Made by a program: the position numbers and the translations under genes
The notes under the pieces: generated by a model
Database searches by the model: none
The model's input: only the letters and a program-made list of their open reading frames with translations
Told to the model about the DNA's origin: nothing
Assembly: GCA_019509985.1 (NCBI GenBank)
Contig: JAEKLF010000060.1
Coordinates: forward strand, 18,344 to 82,343
Length of the DNA stretch: 64,000 nucleotides
Direction of reading: 5' to 3'
From: Burkholderiales bacterium
GTDB taxonomy: Bacteria; Pseudomonadota; Gammaproteobacteria; Burkholderiales; Burkholderiaceae_C
In this document: positions 1-12,687 of the stretch, piece by piece
Layout of the letters: every line of letters starts with the position of its first letter
Position numbering within the stretch: position 1 is the first letter of the stretch

Positions 1-179
1 TGGCCTGGCTGTGGCTGGATGTGGCGCTGGCGGTTAACGGCGACAGCGACTTCGCGCACGGCAAGCGCGCCGCCGCCCGCTATTTCTTCGCCTACGAGCT
101 GCCCAAGATCGGCGCCTGGCTGGACGTTGTCGCGCGCCGCGAGCCGCTATGCCGCGAAATGAAGCCCGAATACTTTTGA
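1..179 (+). CDS. acyl-CoA dehydrogenase, C-terminal end (partial)
   Basis: The window opens inside a gene read in the third frame, ending with TGA at 177-179. The last ~58 residues contain the YFFAYELPK segment followed by WLD and a run to EYF at the end. This resembles the C-terminal domain of large acyl-CoA dehydrogenases (the AidB/FadE-like extended C-terminus, where a YFF-x-YELP motif precedes the last helix). These FAD enzymes make the alpha-beta double bond in acyl-CoA. The next gene, an SDR, starts 15 bases later on the same strand, and a thioesterase follows, which fits a small fatty-acid or acyl-CoA unit. The N-terminal and catalytic parts lie outside the window, so the family call rests on a short segment. 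Confidence 0.6.
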   Translation, partial: AWLWLDVALAVNGDSDFAHGKRAAARYFFAYELPKIGAWLDVVARREPLCREMKPEYF

Positions 180-194
180 GAAGCTGGAGACACC

Positions 195-986
195 ATGAGC
201 ACCAAAGTCCAAGACCTCTTCGACCTGACCGGCCAGGTGGCCCTCGTCACCGGCGGCTCGCGCGGCCTGGGCCTGCAGATCGCGGAGGCGCTCGGCGATG
301 CCGGCGCCAAGATCATGCTGACCTCGCGCAAGGCGGTTGATCTGGAGGAAGCTGCCGCCCACCTTCAGGCGCGCGGCATCGACACGCGCTGGATCGCCGC
401 CGACGCGTCCAAGCCCGAGGACGCGCAGCGCGTCGTCACCGAGACCATGGAGCGCATGGGCAAGATCGACATCCTCGTCAACAACGCCGGCGCCAGCTGG
501 GGCGCGCCGGCCGAGGAGCACCCCATCGAAGCCTGGGACAAGGTCATGGATCTGAACATCCGCAGCCTCTTCGTCTTCGCGCAGGCGGTGGCCAAGGCCA
601 GCATGATCCCGCGCAAGTCGGGCCGCATCATCAATGTCGCTTCCATCGCCGGCCTGTCGGGCAATTCGGCCGTCATGAAGACCATCGCCTACAACACCAG
701 CAAGGGTGCCGCCGTGAACTTCACGCGTGCACTGGCCGGCGAGTGGGGCCAGTACGGCATCACCGTCAACGCGCTGGCACCGGGCTTCTTCCCGAGCAAG
801 ATGACCAAGGGCCTGCTGGCCGCCGTCGGCGAGGAGAAGATGGCCGCCCATGCGCCGCTGAACCGCATCGGCGACGACGATGACCTGAAGGGTGCGGCGC
901 TGCTGTTCGCATCACGCGCTGGCAAGCACATCACCGGCCAGATCCTGGCGGTGGACGGCGGTGTCAGCGCCATCCATGGCGGATAA
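195..986 (+). CDS. SDR-family oxidoreductase
   Basis: A 263-residue classical short-chain dehydrogenase/reductase. The N-terminal Rossmann motif is TGGSRGLG (about residues 18-26), followed by the NNAG motif near residue 97 and the catalytic Ser with YNTSK (Tyr and Lys) near residues 165-169. The end shows the usual GQILAVDGG segment. Enzymes of this type reduce ketones or oxidise alcohols with NAD(P)H. The start ATG has a TGGAG ribosome site 5 bases upstream. It follows an acyl-CoA dehydrogenase gene by 15 bases and precedes a PaaI-type thioesterase, so a 3-hydroxyacyl-CoA or 3-oxoacyl-ACP reductase role is plausible. The substrate cannot be read from the sequence. Confidence 0.9.
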   Translation: MSTKVQDLFDLTGQVALVTGGSRGLGLQIAEALGDAGAKIMLTSRKAVDLEEAAAHLQARGIDTRWIAADASKPEDAQRVVTETMERMGKIDILVNNAGASWGAPAEEHPIEAWDKVMDLNIRSLFVFAQAVAKASMIPRKSGRIINVASIAGLSGNSAVMKTIAYNTSKGAAVNFTRALAGEWGQYGITVNALAPGFFPSKMTKGLLAAVGEEKMAAHAPLNRIGDDDDLKGAALLFASRAGKHITGQILAVDGGVSAIHGG

Positions 987-1227
987 AGCCTAGAGACGGC
1001 AGGTGATCGCTATCCAGCGCATGCAAGATCCTGCTTCACCGCGGGATTGGACCCACGACCACGTTCATCATGTGGGCGGCAACGCTGCCCGCCCGCCTGG
1101 CCTGTACTGGCGCACGCTGGCCGCGTTGCTTCTCCTCGCGGGCGCGAGCCCGCAGCGTCGTCGCGCCTTGCCGGCGCACCCCAGCGCAGCCCTTTCGGCC
1201 GCGCCCAACTGCCGTTTCTAGGCTGCC

Positions 1228-1677
1228 ATGGAATTCCCCGTTCACATCCCCTTCGTCCAGCAACTCGGCTTCACGCTGCACTCGGTCGGCGACGGTGAGG
1301 CCGAGCTGCGGCTGACCATTGCCGAGCAGCACCTGAACTCCTGGCGCGTGGCGCACGGTGGCGTCATCATGACGCTGCTGGACGTGGCCATGGCGCATGC
1401 GGCGCGCAGCGTGAACCGCCGAATCTTGGAAACCGGGCCCGACCTTGGTCCCGGCGTCGTCACGGTCGAGATGAAGACCAGCTTCATGCGCCCGGGCGAA
1501 GGCGAGCTGCGCGCGGTGGGCAAGCTGCTTCACCGCTCGACGACCATGGCCTTCTGCGAGGGCTCGGTCTATGGCGCCGGCGACAGGCTCTGCGCGCACG
1601 CCACCGGCACCTTCAAGTACCTGCGCGCCTTGCCCGCCGGCCGCCAGCTCAAGCCGCTGGGCGGCGAGGGCGACTGA
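1228..1677 (+). CDS. PaaI-family (hotdog-fold) thioesterase
   Basis: A 149-residue single hotdog-fold protein. The segment WRVAHGGVIMTLLDVAMAHAA around residues 39-60 is the typical HGG-x-x-x-x-LxD motif of PaaI/4HBT thioesterases, with Asp as the likely catalytic residue. These enzymes hydrolyse acyl-CoA or aryl-CoA thioesters in the cytoplasm and usually act as tetramers. The gene lies 241 bases after the SDR on the same strand and probably belongs to the same acyl-CoA group. The acyl group is not known. Confidence 0.85.
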   Translation: MEFPVHIPFVQQLGFTLHSVGDGEAELRLTIAEQHLNSWRVAHGGVIMTLLDVAMAHAARSVNRRILETGPDLGPGVVTVEMKTSFMRPGEGELRAVGKLLHRSTTMAFCEGSVYGAGDRLCAHATGTFKYLRALPAGRQLKPLGGEGD

Positions 1678-1724
1678 GAAGCAAGCCGCGAATCCCCGCA
1701 TCGCTCTCGGATTTGAGCGACAAC

Positions 1725-1743
1725 ATTGAAACGGCGTTTCAAT
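1725..1743. promoter_or_regulatory. 19-bp perfect palindrome, probable operator
   Basis: ATTGAAACGGCGTTTCAAT is a perfect inverted repeat about a single G. It sits between the thioesterase and the RpiB-type gene, 209 bases before the latter. The core GAAAC-N3-GTTTC resembles the operators of TetR-type fatty-acid regulators (PsrA class, half sites GAAAC/GTTTC with 2-4 bases between). It lacks the CG centre usual for LacI-type sites. Which neighbouring gene it controls is inference. Confidence 0.5.
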
Positions 1744-1951
1744 AGCGGGCACAATGCCGCCAGCGCCAGCACCCAGCCTTCGGGCGGGTGTGCGGTTGGC
1801 CAGGCGGCTTCACGGACCATGCAGTCCTGCCCGATCTCGGGATGGCCCCTGGCGTGACGGCTTTCGCCCAGGCCCTCTGGCCTGAGCCGCGGCCCAGCAC
1901 CGGGACGGCTCCGCGCCGTCCTCGCCCTCATTCGCCCAGAAAGCCACCGCC

Positions 1952-2593
1952 ATGAAGATCGCCCTCATCATCGAGAACAGCCAGGCCGCCAAGTCCGAAA
2001 TCGTCCACAGCGCGCTCAAGACCGTCGTCGAGCCGCTGGGCCACCAGGTCCACCACTACGGCATGTACGCGCCCGAGGACAAGGCCTCGCTGACCTACGT
2101 CATGAATGGCCTGCTCGCCGGCATCCTGCTGAACTCCAAGGCTGCCGACTTCGTCGTCACCGGCTGCGGCACGGGCATGGGTTCCATGCTGGCCTGCAAC
2201 TCCATGCCTGGCGTGTTTTGCGGCCTGGTCATCGACCCGACCGACGCCTTCCTGTTTGGCCAGATCAATGACGGCAACTGCCTGTCCATGCCCTACGCCA
2301 AGGGCTTCGGCTGGGCGGCAGAGCTGAACCTGCAGGACTGCTACCGCAAGCTGTTCGAGAACGAGCGCGGCGTGGGCTACCCCAAGGAGCGCGCCGCCAT
2401 CATGGCCAAGAACCGCGGCATCCTGAAGGACTTGAAGGCCGCGTCCTGCAAGGACATGCTGACCACGCTGAAGGCTGTCGACCAGGACCTGCTGAAGGCG
2501 GCGGTGTCGGGCGAGAAGTTCCAGGAGTTGTTCTTCACGAACTGCCAGGACGACGCCATCGCCAGCCACATCAAGGCCGTCCTGGCCGCCTGA
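1952..2593 (+). CDS. RpiB/LacA/LacB-family sugar-phosphate isomerase
   Basis: A 213-residue protein with the RpiB/LacAB fold. It starts MKIALIIENSQAAKSEI, has a HHYGM segment near residue 32 and a TGCGTGMGSMLACN loop at about residues 70-83, which matches the CGTGIGMSIAANK phosphate-binding loop of RpiB. RpiB-family enzymes interconvert aldose and ketose phosphates such as ribose 5-phosphate/ribulose 5-phosphate. The protein is ~60 residues longer than RpiB itself, as in the subgroup that includes tetrulose-phosphate isomerases. There is no strong ribosome site before the ATG. No other sugar-phosphate gene lies nearby, so the substrate stays open. Confidence 0.8.
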   Translation: MKIALIIENSQAAKSEIVHSALKTVVEPLGHQVHHYGMYAPEDKASLTYVMNGLLAGILLNSKAADFVVTGCGTGMGSMLACNSMPGVFCGLVIDPTDAFLFGQINDGNCLSMPYAKGFGWAAELNLQDCYRKLFENERGVGYPKERAAIMAKNRGILKDLKAASCKDMLTTLKAVDQDLLKAAVSGEKFQELFFTNCQDDAIASHIKAVLAA

Positions 2594-2607
2594 TCCCGGC
2601 CGCGGCG

Positions 2608-2626
2608 GTCTCGCGGGCTGCGAGAC
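2608..2626 (+). terminator. hairpin after the RpiB-type gene
   Basis: GTCTCGC and GCGAGAC form a perfect 7-bp stem with loop GGGCT, 15 bases after the stop codon. There is no T tract, so it may be a weak or Rho-assisted terminator or only an RNA 3' structure. Confidence 0.35.
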
Positions 2627-2633
2627 TGTCGCG

Positions 2634-4837
2634 ATGCCCGTTTCTCCACCCCACCTCACGCTGCGCACGCTGACGCGTGGCGACGGCCTGCTGGGCCTGC
2701 GGCCGTGCGGCGCCCTCGGCCCGCGTGGCGAGCAGGTCACGGTGGCCGAGCTGGCTTCGGCAGACGCCCAAGCCCGGCAGACGCTGCTGAAGCTGGGCCT
2801 CGTTCCGCTGGACGCCAGCCTGCTGCAATGGCGCGGCGAGCCGCTGCCGCTTGCGGCTTTGCCCATCACAGCCTGGCCGTCAGCGGTTGGCAGCTCGGGC
2901 TGGCGGAAGACGTTGAAGAGGCGGAGGCACCCAGGCCCGGCCGACGCGTCGAAGGCCTCGGCCTTGCGCGGCGGCAGGGCGCGTGGCTGGTCAGCCTGGG
3001 CATGGAGGTCGATGGCCAGCGCATCGACCTCGCGCCGCTGATCGCCAACCTGCTGCGCAAGGACAAGCGCTGGCTGGACGCGGTGGCCATCGCAGCCATC
3101 GAGGACGACGCCATCGTCTCGCTGCGCGCGCCGGGCGGCCGGCGCTATCACGCCATCGCCGCGCCGCTGAAGGCCATCATGCTGGCGCTGCTGGACCTGC
3201 TCAAGCCGGTGGAGCTGGAGAAGGGCAAGCCGCTCAAGCTCAGCGCGTGGGATGCCGACCGCATCCGCTGCATCGAGGAGGAGTCGCGCGGCCGCTGGCA
3301 GATCCATGGCGACGCGGGCCTGAAGGCGCTGGGCCAGCGCCTGCTGGCGGCCGGTGCGCCCATGGCCGTGTCGCAGCCACCGGGCCTCGGGCTGCAGCTG
3401 CGGCCCTACCAACTGCACGGCCTGGCCTGGCTGCAATACCTGCGCGAGCAAGGTCTCGCCGGCATCCTGGCCGACGACATGGGCCTGGGCAAGACGGCCC
3501 AGGCGCTGGCCCACATCTGGACCGAGAAGCAGGCGGGCCGGCTAGATCGCCCGGCCCTCGTCATCGTGCCGACCTCGCTGCTTTTCAACTGGCAGCAGGA
3601 GGCCGCGCGCATCGCACCGGGCCTGAAGCTGCTGCTGTGGCACGGCGCGGACCGCAGCGCCGCGAGCCTGGTCGCCGTGGACGTGGTGCTGAGCACCTAT
3701 TCCCTGGTCTGGCGCGACCTGCGCGCGCTGTCCGCCCAGCCCTTTCATCTCCTGATCCTCGACGAGGCGCAATCGGTGAAGAACGCACGGGCCCGTGCGG
3801 CGCGCGCACTGCGCCGGCTGGACGCGCGCCATCTGCTGGCGTTGACCGGCACGCCGCTGGAGAACCATCTCGGCGAGCTGTGGTCGCTGTTCGACCTGCT
3901 GATGCCCGGCTTCCTGGGCGACTCGCGCAGCTTCGCGCGGCACTGGCGCAAGCCCATCGAGGTCAACCGCGACGGCCCGCGCGCGCGCCTGCTGGCGGCC
4001 CGCGTGCGGCCCTTCATCCTGCGTCGCATGAAGACGGAGGTCGCGGCCGAGCTGCCGCCGCTGACGGAGCTGGTCAAGCGCGTCACGCTCGTGGGCCAGC
4101 AGAAGCAGCTCTACGAGAGCGTGCGGGTCGCGGCCGACCACATGGTCCGCCGCATCCTGGCCCGCGACGGCTTCAGCGCAACCAGCCTCATCAGCGTGCT
4201 GGACGCGATGCTGAAGCTGCGCCAGGTCTGCTGCGATCCGCTGCTGGTCAAGGGCGTGGAGATCGCCCCGGGCATCGAGCGCGCCAAGCTGGAATGGCTG
4301 CGCGAGCACCTGCCGGACTTCGTCTCACAAGGGCGGCGCATGCTGGTGTTTTCGCAGTTCACCGAGATGCTGGACTTGATCGCCGCGGCGCTGGACGAAT
4401 TGGGCTTGCTCCACTTGCGCCTCACCGGACAAACCGCCGCCACGGCGCGTGGCGACGTGGTGCGGCGCTTCCAGGCGAGAGAAGTGCCCATCCTGCTCGC
4501 CAGCCTCAAGGCCGGCGGCGTTGGCCTGAACCTGACCGCGGCCGACACCGTCATCCACGTCGACCCCTGGTGGAATCCCGCCGTGCAAGCCCAGGCCAGT
4601 GCGCGCGCCCACCGCATCGGCCAGGATCTGCCGGTCTTTGTCTACCAGCTCGTCGCCGAGGGCAGCATCGAAGAACGCATGTTGGAACTGCAGGCGCGCA
4701 AGAAGGCGCTGGCCGACGGCCTGCTCGGGCGCGACGCCGGAGGCGCCCTGAGCAAGTTCAGCACGAGCGAACTGAAGCTGTTGCTGGCCCCGCTTGAAGG
4801 GGCGTCACCTTTTGATAATCCCGAACCGCTCGCCTGA
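2634..4837 (+). pseudogene. SNF2-family DEAD/DEAH helicase, N-terminally short and frameshifted
   Basis: The long reading frame that ends at 4837 carries a full SNF2 ATPase core: Walker A as DDMGLGKT, DEAQSVKN as the DEAH-type Walker B, LTGTPLENHLGELWSL, and the C-terminal helicase part with SLKAGGVGLNLT and RAHRIGQ. This is the bacterial HepA/RapA-like SNF2 group. The region that should precede it is in another frame: an ATG at 2634 opens a frame with GLRPCGAL and LKLGLVPLDASLL, typical of the mid-region of these proteins, and this frame gives way near 2870 to the frame with LAVSGWQLGLAEDVEE. The zinc-finger (SWIM) N-terminus usual in ~1000-residue homologues is absent. The gene therefore looks both truncated and frameshifted; a sequencing error could explain the frameshift but not the missing N-terminus. 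Confidence 0.65.
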
Positions 4838-4854
4838 GGTGAAGCGTTGCTGCG

Positions 4855-7173
4855 TCAATGCCCAATCGGCGCAGGCCGCTTGGCAGCTGCGAAATTCGCG
4901 CCGGCGATCGCGGTCAATGGCGCCGCCTCCAGCCGCCTGCCCTCGAGCAGCATGCGAGCGTAGTCTTCAGCGGGCACCGGGCGACTGAAGTAATAGCCCT
5001 GCATCTGGTCGCAGCCGCTTTGGCGCAGGAACTGCAACTGGGCGAGGGTCTCGACGCCTTCGGCGATGACGTGCATGTGCATGCTGTGAGCCATGGCGAC
5101 GATGGCCAGTGCGATGGCGCCATCTTCCTCACTGCGGGTCACGTCGGTCACGAAGGCGCGGTCGATCTTGACCGAGTTGAAGGGAAAGAGTTTCAGATAG
5201 GCCAGCGACGAATAGCCGGTGCCGAAGTCGTCCAGCGACAGGTGCAGGCCGAACTTGCGAAAGTCCCGCATCGTGCGCTCGGCCTCGACGGGATCCTGCA
5301 TGACCAGGGTCTCGGTCAGTTCAAGCTCGAGAGCCGCCGCATCGAGTTTGTTGTCGCGCAGGGCCTGCTCGATGCAGGAACGTACGCGGCCTTCGCGCAA
5401 CTGCAGCGCCGACAGATTCACGGCGATGGGCAGTGTGGGGATGCCGCGTGACCGCCAGACGGCCTGCTGGGCGCAGACGGCCTGGATGACCCATTCGCCG
5501 ATGGGCACGATCAGCCCGGTCTCTTCGGCGACGGAGATGAATGCGCCAGGCGCCAGCAGCCCTCGCCCGGGATGTTGCCAGCGGATCAAGGCCTCGGCGC
5601 CGGTGATCCGACCCTGGCGCAGATCGACCTTGGGCTGAAAGTGGAGCACGAACTGCTGCCGTGCCAGGGCCTCGCGCAGCATGCGCTCCATCTCGTGCTT
5701 CTCGGCCATGCGGGCATTCATCTCGGGCGAATAGGTGGCATGCCTTTCGCCGGACAGCCGGGCCTGCCGGAGCGCTGCCTCGGCATTGCGGAACAGCGAT
5801 TCGCCATCCGCGCCGTCGTCGGGATAGACGGCCAGGCCGAAATGGGCGTCCAAGCCGATCTCGGCTCCGTCGACCGTCACCGGCTTGCCGACGACCTCGC
5901 CCAAAGTGCGCAGCAACGCCGCGAGGCCCTCGTCGCCGCTGTAAGGGCCGGCCAGCGCGAACGTGTCGCCGGCGACACGGGCGACGCTGTGGCTGCGCGA
6001 GAACTCGGCCGTCAGCCGCTGGCCGAGCTGGCGCAGCAGCTGGTCGCCGACATGGCGCCCGAAGGCATCGTTGAGATGCTTGAAACCAGCGAGATTGGCG
6101 ACGACGGCCACCACCGTGCGCCCGGTGGCCGCAGCCGACTGGATGGCGAGGCCGAGATGGTCGAGAAAGACATGGTTGTTGGGCAGGTCGGTCAAGGCGT
6201 CGTAGCGCGACAGGTAGTGGACCTTCTCTTCCTGCTCGATGTGCTTGAGCGCAAACGAGATGTCCCCTGCCAGTTCACCGAGCAGCTTGAGTTCGTCTTC
6301 GTCGAAGAGCTGGGGGTCGCGGGCATAGAGCACGATGACCCCGATGGGGCGTTCCCTGGGCGTCAGCGGCAGCGCGATCGCTGAGCCGAAGCCGCAGGCG
6401 AGCGCATCGGCGCAGATGGTGTCGGCCGTATCCGCCTGGGCGAGATCGTTGCAATAGACGACGGCGGCGTCATCCAGCGCTCGATAGGGGAGGGCGCGCC
6501 TGTGCTGCCGCGCGTCATTGGAGAGCGTGAAACGCAGGTGGTCGAGCTGCTGCGCGTCCAGGCCGCGTGTCGCGACGGGACTGAGGGTCGACAGCGGGCC
6601 ATGGGCCAGTGCGACCCAGGCCATCGCGAAGCCACCCTCTTCGGCGGCGATGCGACAAGCCTCGTCCAGCAGCACCTGCCGCTCGCGCAGGCGCACGATG
6701 GCCGAGTTGATGCCGCTCAGCACGGTCTTGATGCGGCTGAGCCTGCCGATCTTCAGCTGCTGGGACTCCAGCTGTTCGACGTAGCGCTCCAGCATGGAAG
6801 CGCGCACCAGGGACAAATGCGTGCGCACTCGCGCCAGCACCAGGGCCGGGGACACGGGCTTGACGATGTAGTCCACCGCGCCGCATTCGAAGCCCGCCGC
6901 CTCATCGCCGACATCGGCCAGCGCCGTGACGAAGATGACGGCGATGTGTTCGGTCTGCGGATCCGCCTTGAGGCGGCGACAGACTTCATAGCCGTCCAGA
7001 TCGGGCATCTGCACGTCCAGCAGGATCAGTGAAGGCTGATGCTTCTGTGCGGCGGCCAGGCACTCGTTGCCGCTGCGTGCGAACACCAACGGGTAATGTG
7101 GCGCGAGGATCTGTTTCAAGGTGGCGAGATTGATCGCTTCGTCGTCGACGATGAGGATGGGTCGGATTGACAT
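4855..7173 (-). CDS. REC-GAF-GGDEF-EAL response regulator, probable c-di-GMP phosphodiesterase
   Basis: A 772-residue protein. Residues ~5-120 form a receiver domain (VDDE near residue 10, phosphoacceptor Asp in LLDVQMPDLDG, Lys in VKP). A GAF domain follows (~150-315), then a GGDEF domain (~325-490) and an EAL domain (~505-755). The GGDEF signature reads AGDTF, so diguanylate cyclase activity is unlikely. The EAL domain keeps EALIRW, the ELTET metal ligand, DDFGTGYSSLAYLK and KIDRAF, so phosphodiesterase activity is expected. The start ATG has AAGGGAA upstream and lies 3 bases after the stop of the hybrid kinase gene, so the kinase is the likely phosphate donor. Confidence 0.92.
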   Translation of the reverse strand: MSIRPILIVDDEAINLATLKQILAPHYPLVFARSGNECLAAAQKHQPSLILLDVQMPDLDGYEVCRRLKADPQTEHIAVIFVTALADVGDEAAGFECGAVDYIVKPVSPALVLARVRTHLSLVRASMLERYVEQLESQQLKIGRLSRIKTVLSGINSAIVRLRERQVLLDEACRIAAEEGGFAMAWVALAHGPLSTLSPVATRGLDAQQLDHLRFTLSNDARQHRRALPYRALDDAAVVYCNDLAQADTADTICADALACGFGSAIALPLTPRERPIGVIVLYARDPQLFDEDELKLLGELAGDISFALKHIEQEEKVHYLSRYDALTDLPNNHVFLDHLGLAIQSAAATGRTVVAVVANLAGFKHLNDAFGRHVGDQLLRQLGQRLTAEFSRSHSVARVAGDTFALAGPYSGDEGLAALLRTLGEVVGKPVTVDGAEIGLDAHFGLAVYPDDGADGESLFRNAEAALRQARLSGERHATYSPEMNARMAEKHEMERMLREALARQQFVLHFQPKVDLRQGRITGAEALIRWQHPGRGLLAPGAFISVAEETGLIVPIGEWVIQAVCAQQAVWRSRGIPTLPIAVNLSALQLREGRVRSCIEQALRDNKLDAAALELELTETLVMQDPVEAERTMRDFRKFGLHLSLDDFGTGYSSLAYLKLFPFNSVKIDRAFVTDVTRSEEDGAIALAIVAMAHSMHMHVIAEGVETLAQLQFLRQSGCDQMQGYYFSRPVPAEDYARMLLEGRRLEAAPLTAIAGANFAAAKRPAPIGH

Positions 7174-7176
7174 GGT

Positions 7177-10193
<3,017 letters not shown>

Positions 10194-10197
<4 letters not shown>

Positions 10198-10793
10198 GGC
10201 CTTCCCGCGTCCACGCGCTGTGCGACGGCCAACAGGCGGGAGCTGACCTTGAGCCCCTGGCGCTCCGCGTTGCCGAGCGAGATCTCGAAGCGGATGCGGT
10301 TGTCCACCATCACGAAGTTGATGACACAGCCGGCATCCACGGCGCCGGGGATGTCCGAGATCGTCAGCGTGGGCGAGGTCCTGTAGTTGTCGAGCGCGCG
10401 CCTGAGCTGCGTAATGTCGGCGCCACCGACGAAGACAAGCTGCACGCCCCGGGTCACGTCGCCGGGCTTGAGGATGCGTATCTCGACCGGATGTTCATTC
10501 ACCGCCCGACCCGACTTGAGCTTGTTCAGCTCTTCGGCGATGTCACCGGCACCGACGACGCCGATGATGAATGGCGTCGTCGCGTCTGCGAACGCATTCG
10601 GCGGCCATTCCACGTAGCCGGCGAACTTGTACAGGTATGCCGCCTTGACCTGGGCTTGAAGCGGACGGCCCTCGTCGTCGGCGGCGCAGTTGTCGGCGGC
10701 AACGACGGCGGCGACGAACAGGCCTGACGCGACCCACAGCCGCAGCAGGGCCGCAGCGCCGCCGTGGCCGAGGTGTCTGCCCGGAACTTGCAT
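10194..10793 (-). CDS. YfiR-family periplasmic protein (DUF4154)
   Basis: A 199-residue protein with an N-terminal signal or membrane segment (about residues 14-34), then the YfiR core: QVKAAYLYKFAGYVEWP at the start and a cysteine before INFVMVDNRIRFEIS near the end. In Pseudomonas YfiR sits in the periplasm and represses the CHASE8-bearing cyclase YfiN. Here the start ATG overlaps the receptor gene stop (TGATG) and the stop overlaps the kinase start (ATGA). The partner is therefore very probably the CHASE8 kinase rather than a cyclase. The longer upstream reading in this frame belongs to the antisense of the receptor and is not used. Confidence 0.9.
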
Positions 10794-12687
10794 CAGAACC
10801 TCGCCGTGACGGTCAGCTGGGCCGTGCGCCCCACCATGATCGGGTTGGCGCCGGCAGCCCCGCTCTGGGCGAACTCGCGGTGCTGGGCATGCAGGAGATT
10901 TCGCGCGGAGATGGCGAACTCCAGCGCCTGCGAATAGCGCCAGCCCAGTCGCGCATCGGCCTCGTTGTAGCCGGGCACGGTGGTGAAGCGCAGTGCCGAC
11001 ACGCGGCGCAGCGAAACGTCGACGTCCAGGCCACTGCTCAAGGTCCAAGAGGACTGCAGCCGCATCTGGTAGCGGGGGTCATTGCCTGGCGCGATGGCCG
11101 CGACGTTGGCGCCGCTGAAACCCTCGTGCATCGATGTCAACCCGGCCTGGACCGACCAGCCCCGGCTGACCTGATAGCGCCCCCAGGCCTCGACACCGTA
11201 GACGTTGGCCTTCGATGCGTTGATCAGCACGAAGGTGCGGCTGCTGAGCCGCCTGTAATTGCGCAAGCTGGTGTAGTGGCTGCCGAACACGGTGAGCGAA
11301 TAGGACAGTCTCTCGTTGGGCTGGGCGCGCAGGCCGAGCTCCAGCGTGTTGGCGATCTCCGAGCGGAAGTTGGGCCCGCCGGCCAGTTGATAGGGTGGCT
11401 GAGCCGGCACGAAGAATTCGACATCGACTCGCGAGGGCGTGCGCACCGCACGTGAGGCCGCGCTCCAGAGCAGCCACTGCGGCGACAGCTTCCAGCCCAG
11501 TCGGGCGCTGGGCATCCACTCCGTGCCCGTATAGCTGTTGTGTTCGACCTTGCTGCCCACCGTCAGCGTCGTGACCGGCGAAAATTGGTGCTCGTACTGG
11601 GCGAACGCGTTGGTCCAGTGCAGACGCCGCGATGCCGGCAGAAAGGCCAGGCTGCCATAGTTGCCGACATCGTCGTGTAGACGCCTGGGATATCGCGCCA
11701 GGAGCGGTCGAGGTAGGTCTGCAGGTTCAGCGTCGCGCCGTCGTCGAGCGTGCGCACCCAGCGCCCCAGCAGATTGCCGCCATGGTGGCGCTGGTCGGCG
11801 GCGTTGGTCTGGCTGATGGACTCCTTGTAGGCATCACCCTGCAGCGTCAGGGTTCCGCCGGCGGCGTCGAGATCGGACCGAAAGCCGAGCTGCAGCTTCT
11901 CGAAACCGTCGTCGGCATCGATGCCGCTCGCCCGTTCGCTGTCCTCCCGCTGGTTGTACTTCGCGTACGCGCGCAGCGCGCCACCCCCGTCGAAGCGCCA
12001 ACCTTGGCGCAGCGACACGGCCCGGCTCAGATTGCCAGCCGAGGCCTGGGCCTGCGTCCCGACGCTGGCGCCGGCGGTGCTGGTGATGACATTGATGACG
12101 CCATTGACGGCATTGGCCCCCCACAGCGTGCCGCCCGGGCCGCTGATGACCTCGATGCGTTCGACGTCGCCCAGCGGAACGTCCTGGGACTCCCAGAACA
12201 CGCCGGAATACAGCGGTGTGTAGACGCTGCGACCATCGACCAGCACCAGCAGCTTGTTCGCCGTGGCCGAGTTGAAGCCGCGCGCGCTGATCGCGTATTG
12301 GCTGGCGTTGATGCGTGCGACCTGCAGATTGGGCGCAAGGCGCAGCGCCTCGGCCAGCGTGTTGACACCGGCGCGGCGGATGGCTTCTTTCGTGATGACG
12401 TAGATCGAGGCGGGTGCGTCGGCGAGGCGCTGCTCCCGCTTCGACACCGACGTGATCTCGATGTCCCCCAGCTGTTCCAGCGACAGCTCGGTCAAATCCC
12501 GGGTGCGGTCTGCGGCGCAAGATGCATCCTGAGCCATCACCGTCACCATCAGCGCGATCAGCAGGCCAAGGCCGCCGAGCCGGCTCGGCGCCGCTTCGGC
12601 GCGGGCCTGACCCACCGGTGCGGACGAGCGCCGCTCAATCCGCCTGCATGTCTCCCGTCCCGTCCGGCCTTGCTGTATATCGGACAT
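10793..12687 (-). pseudogene. TonB-dependent receptor, disrupted by frameshift (YfiR-operon type)
   Basis: The N-terminal frame from 12687 encodes a membrane segment, then a TonB plug (LTELSLEQLGDIEITSVSK, LVDGRSVYTPLYSG, RIEVISGPGGTLWGANAVNGVINV) and the first barrel strands up to about DIPGVY near 11690. From there the sense continues in another frame (VGNYGSLAFLPASRR, NAFAQYEHQFSP) into the frame that ends at 10793 with VTARF, a normal receptor C-terminus. At the switch the text expected between strands seems short by some tens of residues. The gene heads the operon with yfiR, the CHASE8 kinase and the EAL protein; receptors of this class are often encoded there. Either the gene is dead or the assembly has a small error at ~11.69 kb. 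Confidence 0.75.

Noticed and set aside
1003..1221. Possible 72-residue gene between the SDR and the thioesterase
   Set aside because: No ribosome site, no domain, and residue use like random GC-rich DNA.
1725..1743. LacI-type operator reading of the 19-bp palindrome
   Set aside because: LacI-type sites usually have an even CG centre; this repeat has an odd centre and a GAAAC/GTTTC core.
2983..4797. A 604-codon frame overlapping the SNF2 gene in another frame
   Set aside because: Composition is Arg/Ala/Gly/Pro repetition typical of a shadow frame, and the other frame holds all helicase motifs.
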